Origin: Linum tenue
Lineage: Eukaryota > Streptophyta > Magnoliopsida > Malpighiales > Linaceae
Length of the DNA: 64,000 nt
NCBI GenBank assembly: GCA_946122785.1
Contig: CAMGYJ010000005.1
Span: 81,834,547 to 81,898,546, forward strand
Direction of reading: 5' to 3'
A model generated the notes under the pieces. That model did not search any database. It worked only from the letters and a program-made list of their open reading frames with translations, and was not told the origin of the DNA. The position numbers were made by a program, and so were the translations under genes. Of the stretch, positions 21,975 through 31,163 are shown piece by piece; within the stretch, counting starts at the first letter, position 1, and each line of letters opens with the position of its first letter.

Positions 21975-22892
21975 GCTATCTCACTGGCATTTGATAGCAT
22001 GAATGCATAGCTTTTATCGCAGGTGTTCAATGTGGCTCTAATCGGTCATCTGATCACTATAACGGAGCGAATCAGGTGAGTAACCTTAGTGTAAGTAACC
22101 ATGAGTAACTCGTTCACATCAGCATTCGTCTCTCTCATGAAAGTCTTCTTTCTTTTCCCTATTAATCTTTAACGAATGATTTCTCTCTCGTTTTAAGTCG
22201 GAATTTAAATTTTTTTGCACAGATAAATCAAATTAATTATGCTTTTTAAAATTATATACACTTTGATATATTTTTAGAACAAAAAAAATTGAGTTATTTT
22301 TTACCAGTCAATATCATATGGTATGCTCCTATTTATACCCATATGGTAAGAAAGCGTATCATGATGGTATGAACATATTAAGACTGTAGGAAGGTTGAAT
22401 ACATGATAGTGGGAGTATATTAACTGTCATTTACGACTCTCGTCATTGTTTACCACAAGTTACCACCCCTCATACCATAGTGGTAAAGTATGGTATTTTT
22501 TATCTTGTATTTTTTCACCCAGAAATTTGTAGATCCAATAGATCATGATGAACTCGTTCCTTCTGAGCAACTATTTTCAAAAATGACTTAAAAACGAAGA
22601 AGTTACCATATGGTATGTTGTTGGTAACGGGAGGTATGGAAAAGATTTCGCAAAATATATTGAAATTTGATATCATTATGTAGAGTACAACGAACTCATT
22701 CCATCTGTGCAAAAAAATTGAAATTCGAGTTAGAACGAATAAGATAAGAGCTGATTAAGAAAAGTAGAAAAAATAAAATGCATTTAATTCACAACCCTTA
22801 GATCTAGATTTTCTGGGTCCAATTAGATCTAAAGGTGGAGATTTAGTTACTCATAGGCCAGTAACCATTGGTTACTAACCGTATCCCAAGCC
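21975..22892. other. intergenic, no gene seen
   Basis: This is AT-rich DNA with several ACCATATGGTA-like short palindromes (around 22310-22350 and 22600) and a GTAACC/GGTTAC-rich segment next to the hAT element. No gene or clear element boundary was found. Confidence 0.35.
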
Positions 22893-22900
22893 CTTCTGAT

Positions 22901-23540
22901 TAGGGATGGCAATAGGGCGGGTTTTGCCAAACCCAAACCCATGGGTTTATCCACCAAAAAAACTCGGGGTAAAACCCGCTAGGTTTGAAAAACTCAAACC
23001 CAACCCGCTAGGTATCCGCGGGTTCATGGGTACCCTTGGATTTTTGTGGTAAAAAAATTACAATAACAAGTTTCTTTCAAAATAAAAGTCTAACATCAAT
23101 TTTTTATAAAAATTATCCATACAAAAAAACACTAATCTAGAGCATAAAGCAAGCCCCAAATTATCAATACAAATTGTTCAAATTAATTGAAAGCTCCTTT
23201 CTCCTTGTCAACTAAGCTTCTTCACTCTCTACTCCATTATATCAACTTCATTGTACACAATTAGAAAGAACAAATTAGACATGTCTCCACAAACATAAAG
23301 AATATTAGTTGTTTAACGAAGATATATTGCTTAGAATATTAAATCATCCGAAAACATTAATTATATATGTGTGGGCGGGTACCCATGGGGCGGGTTTACC
23401 TAAACCCAAACTACCCCCGGTGAATAGTGTAGCGGGTTTAAACTCGAACCCGGCCAAAACCTATCAACATGGATTTTACCCACGTTGACCGGGTTGCGTC
23501 GGGTAAGTACTCGTGGGTTCGGGTTTTGTTACCATCCCTA
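22901..23540. mobile_element. non-autonomous hAT element with 8-bp target duplication
   Basis: The 640-bp element starts TAGGGATGGCAA and ends TTACCATCCCTA, giving imperfect terminal inverted repeats. It is flanked by a perfect 8-bp duplication CTTCTGAT (22893-22900 and 23541-23548). The GGGATGGCAA terminus followed by repeated GGGTTT/CGGGT motifs is typical of abundant plant hAT MITEs. No transposase fragment is seen inside. Confidence 0.88.
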
Positions 23541-23733
23541 CTTCTGATGCGTATACGAGCGTTCCATGTCGTTCAGCCCGCCAGCCCAAGCCCAATTCCA
23601 AGTACTGCGAGTAACCAAGGAGTCATGTGTGTTTAGTTTCCTTTGTCGATTCAGTTATAACTTTGTTATTGTTATTTTCCCTTTCTTGTCGGACAAGTTA
23701 CTTGTAAGGATTGCCTATTAGTATTAGTTATTA

Positions 23734-24219
23734 GGGTTATAGGTATAATATGCCCCTCTACTATGCGTTTTATCAAACATGCCCCTCTACTATTTTTTAC
23801 ATCAAACATGCCCCTGTACTTTGGAAAAACTATCAAACATGCCCTTCAGTTGAAATTTCCATTGAAAAAATTGTCAATCATGGTTGAACCGAGATTTAGA
23901 CACCTGACATCGATAAATGGGAGTGGAAATGTCAGTTTTGACCCTTGTTTTATTTCTCTAGGTCTCGTCAAATTGAAATTATTAGTATTATTTGGCTATA
24001 CAAAAGAACAAAAAAAAACTCTAAAGTGAAATTATTAGAGATATTTGGGTCGCCCAAACTAAAGTTCGGTCTTGGTTAACGGTTTTTGAATGGAAATTTT
24101 AACAAAAGGGCATGTTTGATAAGTTTTCCAAAGTACAGGGGCATGTTTGATGTAAAAAATAGTAGAAGGTCATGTTTGATAAAACATCATTATAGAGGGG
24201 CATATTGTACCTATAACCC
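23734..24219. mobile_element. Mutator-type MITE with 9-bp target duplication
   Basis: The 486-bp foldback element has termini GGGTTATAGGTA... and ...TACCTATAACCC. It is flanked by the perfect 9-bp duplication TAGTTATTA (23725-23733 and 24220-24228). A 9-bp duplication indicates the Mutator superfamily. The arms contain three to four direct repeats of ATCAAACATGCCCCT. No coding capacity. Its termini differ from those of the large MULE at 28513-49241, so it belongs to another family. Confidence 0.88.
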
Positions 24220-24495
24220 TAGTTATTATGGAATAAGAGAATTAGAAGAAGAAAACCCCTAAACCTAGTCTCTCTCTTGTCTCTCTCTTTCTACCTCGAC
24301 GCTCATGCGTCAACTTCATTAGTAGAGTTTAGTAGATGTTCTCTCCTGTAGTGGTGTTGATTAAAAGCTAGGCATCTAAAAGTCTTGTTTCTATCTTAAT
24401 TAGTATAAGTCACTTTGCTATCGTTTAGCGAGAACATGATATTTTAAATATTGATAGTTTGAATTTTGACCCAAAAATAAAGAGATTGTTATCTA

Positions 24496-24952
24496 CAACT
24501 CCATGCAGTTGACGCAACGATGAATTTTAGTAAAGGAGAAGCGTCATCGAGCAAATGATTTCTATGTATAATATTCTCTCTGGTATGTTTTTTTTTTCTT
24601 TGTTTTTTAAGTTCATCTTGATTCTCCTTTTTATGGATTTTGGGGATTAATTGCAGGTTTGAGGAGATTCAACTCACTTTGGTCGGTCGAATTAGGTTGA
24701 ATACACATGGGTTTTGGTTTCAATTTCAACTCCATGCAGTTGATGCAACGATGAATTTTAATAAAGGAGAAGCGTCATCGAGCAAATGATTTCTATGTAT
24801 AATATTCTCTCTGGTATGTTTTATTTTCCTTTGTTTTTTAAGTTCATCTTGATTCTCCTTTTTATGGATTTTGGGGAGGTTTGAGGAGATTCAACTCACT
24901 TTGGTCGGTCGAATTAGGTTGAATACACATGGGTTTTGGTTTCAATTTCATT
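24496..24952 (+). repeat. tandem duplication, about 230-bp unit
   Basis: The segment beginning CAACTCCATGCAGTTGA occurs at 24496 and again at 24727, and the copies remain nearly identical to their ends (...GGTTTCAATTTC). The second copy lacks about 10 bp (ATTAATTGCA). The flanks (23560-23724 and 24229-24360) read like a diverged LTR, but I could not find its ends. Confidence 0.8.
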
Positions 24953-25470
24953 CGCAACAAAAAAAGGAGAAATAAACAGACACTGAAACAAATAAAACTC
25001 ACTCACGATCAAAAATTCGGCAACATCATGTTCAGCTCTCTTTGATCAGGTTGAACCAAGTTTGTATCAAATTCATAACCGACCCGACCCTTCAATTATA
25101 AAATACCCATAGGTTTGGGTTCTTAACCAAAAGGAAAAGGATAAATGAAAAAGCACTAAAGTGGATATACTCGCTCCCAACCTAAAACTCTACACATCGA
25201 GTTGAACTTGCATTGACTAGTTCGAACCGAGAATTTAACAATCCACACTCGGCTCAACATGTCAATTCTAAAATCACTTAAAATTCGCTCTCTATACAAA
25301 ACTCGTCAGCACGTAGTCTGGGTTCAATTGTCATTCTCAACCAAAAGAAAAAGGCAAAATAAAAAATATTAAAGCAGATAAAACTCGCTCTCGATCAAAA
25401 ACTCATCAACACGGTGTTCAGCTTACTTTGACCGAGTCGAATCGAGTTTTTAACAAATTCACACTCAACC

Positions 25471-26123
25471 ACTGGCGGATCCAGGGGGTGGCCACCCCGG
25501 GCCCCGGCCTAGCCCTCCTCTGGATCCGGAGTTAGTATATTCTTTATGAATTTTTCGATTTTAGTTATTCGGCCCAGTGTTATTTTACAAAAAAATTGGG
25601 TGTAACTAGAAAAATGATTCAAATTAACATATTAAAATCACTACTATAAATTTAGCCTAGAAATTCTACCTCCAAAGATTATTCTTCTAAAAAAACAATG
25701 AAATCTAAAAGTCTAAAAGTCTAAACGTAAAAGACTATAAGAAATTTGAGTTTTATTCCCTGGAAATTTACTAAAGCAGCTAGTGGATATAGGTATGGAC
25801 ACACAATGCACGATTGATTTGTCTAGCGTTGACTCTGATCGTATCACCAATTACTACGGGGAGAACCTTTTCAACAATGAAACATATGAAAACTTATTTA
25901 TGCAACAAAACGAGCAATGAATTTCTCGCCGATTGCTCAAGTATTTTATTTAAAACAGTGTATACTATTGGTATGGATGTAGACTTCATTATTGATGTAT
26001 TCGCTAAATTAAAATACCATCGTGTACAATTTATATTGTTAAAAAACTATAATATTTTTTTACGATTCTAATTTTCTAATGAAATGCGGCCCAGTGCTCT
26101 TCTGTGTTCTGGATCCGCCGCTG
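25471..26123 (+). mobile_element. hAT-derived element with 8-bp target duplication
   Basis: The 653-bp element has termini CACTGGCGGATCCAG and CTGGATCCGCCGCTG, an imperfect inverted pair. It is flanked by a perfect 8-bp duplication CACTCAAC (25463-25470 and 26124-26131). It sits inside one copy of the degenerate tandem repeat. It retains a piece of hAT transposase, so it is an internally deleted derivative. Confidence 0.87.
25814..26060 (+). pseudogene. hAT transposase C-terminal (dimerisation) remnant
   Basis: About 80 codons match the pattern of the hAT C-terminal dimerisation domain of plant zinc-finger MYM/TTF-type transposases: LALTLIVSPITTGRTFSTMK, then KTYL, NEFLADC and KLKYHRVQ. The rest of the transposase (zinc finger and DDE part) is missing. 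Confidence 0.7.
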
Positions 26124-26760
26124 CACTCAACCCAACCTATTAACTACAAAAGCGTATAAAAATCGCTCTAGATACGAAACTCATCAATACCATGGGTTTG
26201 GATTCAATTATCATTCTCAAGGAAAGGGAAAAATAGAAATTTAAAAATTCTAAAGTCGGGTTCAAAGTCGCTTTGACCTGGACGAATTATGTTGGATACC
26301 AATGAGTTTGAGTTCAATTGGCATGCTTAACCAAAAGAAAAAAAGAGAGACAAGAAAATACAAAAGAATATGAAACTCAGTCTCGATACAAAATTCGGCA
26401 ACACAAAGCATATATAGTATGGATTTTCAAAGGGTTGTATAATTCGTTGGCACTGGGTCCAGGTTCAATTGTCATTCTCAACCAAAAGGAAAAGGAGATA
26501 AAAAAAAATATTAAAACAGATAAAACTCCCTCTCTCTCTCTATCAAAAACTCGTGAACATCGTGTTCAGCTTGCTTTGACCGGGTCGAATCGAGTTTTTA
26601 AGAAATTCACACTCGACCCAACCTACCAACTACAAAAGCGTATAAAACTTGCTCTCGATACAAAACTCGTCAATACCATGAGTTTGGATTCAATTATCAT
26701 TCTCAAGAAAAGGAAAATATAGAAAATTAAAAATACTAAAATCGGGTATCCAACTATTCA

Positions 26761-27430
26761 CTCAATTTCCTGAGCCGAGTCGGGTGAAAGGAAGCCCGAC
26801 TCGGTCGACCCGCCTCTTCATCCTGAAACAGCTGCAGGATCTTCTGGTTCTTCATCGATGGTGATCTTCACTATTGTTATGCTTCATATCTTCTTCCCTG
26901 CCAATTCCATCGGAAAAAGATGATCACCTAAAAAGTCACGCTCTTAATGCAATAGTTCGCGCTCCAACAGTATTAAATCCGTGAATTTCAGACATTTTGT
27001 AAGTAATTCGCGTTTTTGCGAACTAGAGCAGGAGCGACGGGGGTGTGTACACTGTAACCTAAGTTGGACCCATCCCTCAACTTATTCTTGCATTCTAAAT
27101 GAACCAATTTCTTTTTTTTTTTTTGTTTTTTTTTTTTGTCATTTGAATGAACCATAAACATAAAAAGACTTGGGCCCATAAACATCAAAAAGACACATAA
27201 GAAAAGTAGAAAATTAGGCCAAGAAGGATTTATATTTACCTCACCACTGTAATCGTTGCTAGCCTCCTTGCTAGAAAGTCGAAATATGTGAGCTTTCTGT
27301 CTTTCTTCTATTTCCCTTCCAACGGTGCTGTCAAAACTCGAAAGAAGAAGAAGAAGAAGAAGAAGAAGGGGGGCGTAGTTATCTGAGATCCCTCTCTCAT
27401 CTTCAATTCAATACTCCATAACGCCATAAA
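26761..27430. other. intergenic; GAA microsatellite
   Basis: No gene was recognised. There are T-rich runs near 27110-27140 and a (GAA)n tract at 27341-27368, followed by a purine-rich stretch. The latter could be the leader of a transcript on the plus strand, but no conserved protein follows. Confidence 0.35.
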
Positions 27431-28150
27431 GGGGAGTTGGGAATTGGGGAAGGAGATGAATCGTTAAGGGCGCAAGGGTTGGGACGGCGGGATTGGTATT
27501 TGGGTTGTTGGGTTTTGCAGAGAGAAACCTCTGTGGGAAGATTAGTAGCTTGGGAGTGGGTGTGGATGTGGCTTCACAGATACTTAATCGACGAGGCGGA
27601 GCAGATTATGCCCTGTTCACTTCCCATTTCGTTTTCTGTTTTTTGTTTAAAAAATAAAAAACAAGAAACAAATAACAAAAAACGGGTTCACTTCCCATTT
27701 CGTTTTCCTTGGAAAAAACCAATTGTTACAAATGGGAAAGTTATGGATAAACAATAAAAGCTGGTTTTCTATAAAGTTTGGGACGGGTTATCCTCCCTTT
27801 TCCCAGCGGAAATCGCGCAAGAGCTTTAATTCGAAACCCGGGTTCGAATCACTCTGGCCACATTTTTTCCCATTTTTCCTCAGTCATCAATACGCCCCAT
27901 CTTCTTCCTCCCCAAGTCCTGCGCCGCCGGCCCACTCATCTTCTTCCTCCGCCAGGCCCGCACCGCCGGCCGCCCCATCTTCTTCGACCTAGACTCCTCC
28001 CATCAGCAGCGCAGCCAGCCGAGCTCTGCCTCTCCCATCTTCTTCCTCCCCAAGCCAGGCACCGCCGGCCGCCCCATCTTCTTCCTCCGCCAGCCCCGCG
28101 CCGCCAAACCCACGTTCGAGGTCCTCTTCCTCTCCCTCGCCAGCCCCGCG

Positions 28151-28248
28151 CCTCCATTTTCCTGGGTTGTGAGCCAGCCCCGCGTCGCCATCACGGAAGC
28201 CTCCATTTTCCTGGGTTGTGAGCCAGCCCCGCGTCGCCATCACGGAAA
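28151..28248. repeat. 49-bp tandem duplication
   Basis: Two adjacent copies of a 49-bp unit starting CCTCCATTTTCCTGGG (28151 and 28200) differ by about one base. Confidence 0.85.
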
Positions 28249-28503
28249 CGAGAAGACATATTCCAGCCCCTTCTTGATTCCTCCTCCAGTAGGTAATTAC
28301 TCTCCTGCCATGCGACCCGATTAATGCTTTGTGCTGGTTTGGTGAATTGGACTGGTTTGGTCAATGATTTGTACTGGTTTGATGAATATTCGAATGGTTT
28401 GGTCATGTTTTTGTGCTGCGAATTCATGTTTTTGTGGCTTCGAAGCCCATTGCCTCCTTTTCTCGTTTAATTAAGTGGAAGTAGACAATTATATGTCTGC
28501 CAT

Positions 28504-28512
28504 ATAAAAAAA
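28504..28512. repeat. left 9-bp target-site duplication of the MULE
   Basis: ATAAAAAAA is identical to 49242-49250 and immediately outside the terminal GAG. Confidence 0.75.
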
Positions 28513-28552
28513 GAGCCCTTCTAGTGTGCTCTATAGCACCCATGCTATAAAA
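28513..28552 (+). repeat. left terminal inverted repeat of the MULE
   Basis: The first 40 bp align with the reverse complement of 49202-49241 at about three quarters of positions. The core TAGTGTGCTYTATAG is conserved in both. Confidence 0.8.
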
Positions 28553-28652
28553 AACAAAAAAAAAAGGTGACCTATTGAGGAGGTAAACCCACTAAATGAC
28601 TGGTCCCACATCATTAATGGCAATCTTGTAAATAATGAATCAATGTATACAA

Positions 28653-30425
28653 GTGTAGGTACAACTTAAAGTTGTACCATTAGTATAGGTACAAGTTTCA
28701 GCTGTACCATTGAAGAATTTGTTTCACAAAGTGTAGGTACAACTTAAAGTTGTACCATTAGTATAGGTACAATTTTGAGTTGTACCATGAAGGGATTTAT
28801 TAGAAAGTGTAGGTACAACTTAAAATTGTACCATGTTATAGGTACAAGTTTGGGTTGTACCATTAAAGAATTTTGAGAAAGTGTAGGTACAACTTAAGGT
28901 TGTACCATTAGTATAGGTACAATTTTTAGTTGTACCATAAGGGATTTGTTAGAAAGTGTAGGTACAACTTAAATTTGTACCATGGTATAGGTACAATTTT
29001 GGGTTGTACCATAGAAGGATTTTTAGAAAGTGTAGGTACAACTTAAAGTTGTACCATTAGTATAGGTACAATTTTGAGTTGTACCATAAAGAGATTTATT
29101 AGAAAGTGTAGGTACAACTTAAAGTTGTACCATTAGTATAGGTACAATTTTGAGTTGTACCATAAAGGGATTTATTAGAAAGTGTAGGTACAACTTAAAT
29201 TTGTACCATTAGTATAGGTACAATTTTGAGTTGTACCATAAAGAATTTTGAGAAAGTGTAGGTACAACTTAAAATTGTACCATATTATAGGTACAAGTTT
29301 GGGTTGTACCATAGAAAGATTTTGAAAAAGTGTAGGTACAACTTAAGGTTGTACCATTAGTATAGGTACGATTTTGAGTTGTACCATAAAGGGATTTATT
29401 AGAAAGTGTAGGTACAACTTAAAGTTGTACCATTAGTATAGGTACAATTTTGAGTTGTACCATAAAGGGATTTATTAGAAAGTGTAGGTACAACTAAAAG
29501 TTGTACCATTAGTATAGGTACAATTTTTAGTTGTACCATAAAGGGATTTGTTAGAAAGTGTAGGTACAACTTAAGGTTGTACCATTCGTATAGGTACAAT
29601 TATTAGTTGTACCTTAAAGGGATTTGTTAGAAAGTGTAGGTACAACATAAAGTTGTACCATAGTATAGGTACAAGTTTGGGTTGTACCATAGAAGGATTT
29701 TGAAAAAGTGTAGGTACAACTTAAGGTTGTACCATTAGTATAGGTACAATTTTGAGTTGTACCATAAAGGGATTTATTAGAAAGTGTAGGTACAACTTAA
29801 AGTTGTACCATTAGTATAGGTACAATTTTGAGTTGTACCATAAAGGGATTTATTAGAAAGTGTAGGTACAACTAAAAGTTGTACCATTAGTATAGGTACA
29901 ATTTTGAGTTGTACCATAAAGGGATTTATTAGAAAGTGTAGGTACAACTAAAAGTTGTACCATTAGTATAGGTACAATTTTGAGTTGTACCATAAAAGAA
30001 TTTTGAGAAAGTGTAGGTACAACTTAAGGTTGTACCATTAGTATAGGTACAAGTTTGGGTTGTACCATAGAAGGATTTTGAAAAAGTGTAGGTACAACTT
30101 AAAGTTGTACCAAGGTATAGGTACAAGTTTGGGTTGTACCATAGACCGATTTTTAGAAAGTGTAGGTACAACTTAAAGTTGTACCATGGTATAGGTACAA
30201 GTTTGGGTTGTACCATAGAAGGATTTTGAGAAAGTGTAGGTACAACTAAAAGTTGTACCATTAGTATAAGTACAATTTTTGAGTTGTACCATTGAGGGAT
30301 TTGTTAGAAAGTGTAGGTACAACATTAAGTTGTACTATAGTGTATAGGTACAATTTTTAGGAAAGTGTAGGTACAACTTTAAATTTAGTGTAAAGGTACA
30401 ACTCTAGAAAGTGTAGGTACAATTT
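28653..30425. repeat. subterminal tandem array, about 76-bp unit, about 23 copies
   Basis: Each unit contains two hairpin-forming inverted repeats: GGTACAACTT facing AAGTTGTACC, and GGTACAATTTT facing the imperfect GAGTTGTACC. They are joined by TAGTATA and followed by ATAAAGGGATTTATTAGAAA. Copies differ by a few bases and by linker length (TAGAAGGATTTTGA variant). The array starts about 140 bp inside the left inverted repeat, a position where transposons often carry transposase-binding repeats. The weak minus-strand frames across it are not genes. Confidence 0.9.
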
Positions 30426-30429
30426 TGAG

Positions 30430-30765
30430 GAAACACGGCTTATCTCACGGCCGTGACATGACCCGTGAAAAGCAAAAGTAGTTTTCCTATCTCCAGACAA
30501 TCACACGGCTTATTCTCACGCCCGTGAGAATTAACAGATGAGCCGTGAGAGGTACAGCATTCAATTCCAAAACACGGCTCATTTCACGGCCGTGATAATG
30601 TCGACGGCAACCCGTGAAACCCTCTGGGAAACTGAGAAGTGCGTTTTTACATCCACGGCCTATCTCACGGGCTATCTCACGGCCGTGATATTTCCAGAAT
30701 TACATATCCAAAACCACGTCTTCTTTCACGGCCGTGGGATTTCCAGAATTGGCCGTGAGATTTCC
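30430..30765. repeat. CACGGCCGTG palindrome cluster 1
   Basis: Several copies of TCTCACGGCCGTGA(T/G)A and relatives lie within about 330 bp, including GTCGACGGCAACCCGTGAAA, also present in clusters 2 to 5. It lies downstream of gene A. Confidence 0.85.
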
Positions 30766-30920
30766 AGAAATAGTCTGCACAGACATGCACCTGTACAACT
30801 AACCCTTGTACTTATTATAATGGTGCAAGTAACATAATATACTGTTTGTGAAAACTACAAGCTTATGAAAAGATGAGTCATAATGTTCTTTGAAGCTTGA
30901 CACGAGCATTACATAGATCC
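30652..30920. repeat. intra-element duplication, copy 1 (3' flank of gene A)
   Basis: This is nearly identical to 37141-37396: TCCACGGCC... through GCACAGACAT, AACATAATATACT and CACGAGCATTACATAGATCC. Both copies sit just downstream of a gene stop codon (gene A at 31164, gene C at 37479). Confidence 0.88.
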
Positions 30921-31163
30921 TTCTCTAGTAACTGTACATCATATCAGATGAGATACCCTGTTAACAAAAAGTAAAAAGCAGTCAAAGCTTTACATTTGTC
31001 TTATAAAACAAACATCCATAACACGATTAAATTTGTCTAATTAATGCTTAAGTTTAGATGCATGTAGCCCACACTGGTGCATCATAATATTCTAATTGGA
31101 AAACATACAAGCACAAAAGCAAACACACATAGCTAAGTACTAAGGACTTTGGTTGGCTCATCT

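Larger units (their letters stand above)
24953..26760. repeat. degenerate tandem repeats, interrupted by a hAT element
   Basis: A diverged unit of roughly 220-260 bp recurs. It contains CTCAACCAAAAGGAAAAGG, GATCAAAAACTCGTCAACA, TTTGACCGGGTCGAATCGAG and GATACAAAACTCGTCAATACC. Copies are visible near 24960-25130, 25330-25470 continuing at 26131-26220, and 26470-26720. No gene is seen. Confidence 0.6.
27431..28512 (+). other. GC-rich low-complexity region left of the MULE
   Basis: Open frames here (for example 27778-28221) are Pro/Ser/Arg low-complexity readings of CTTCTTCCTCC and GCCGCCGGCC repeats, and I do not call them genes. A short direct repeat GTTCACTTCCCATTTCGTTTTC occurs at about 27616 and 27688. 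The last 9 bp (28504-28512) is the left target duplication of the large MULE. Confidence 0.4.

Noticed and set aside
27829..27850. GGGTTCGAATC, resembling a tRNA/SINE B box
   Set aside because: It lies in a 20-bp palindrome (ATTCGAA...TTCGAAT). No A box or cloverleaf was found upstream or downstream.
28653..30425. Regular repeats with short spacers, resembling a CRISPR array
   Set aside because: The spacers are themselves repeated, no cas genes exist, and the context is a plant transposon. It is a tandem array.
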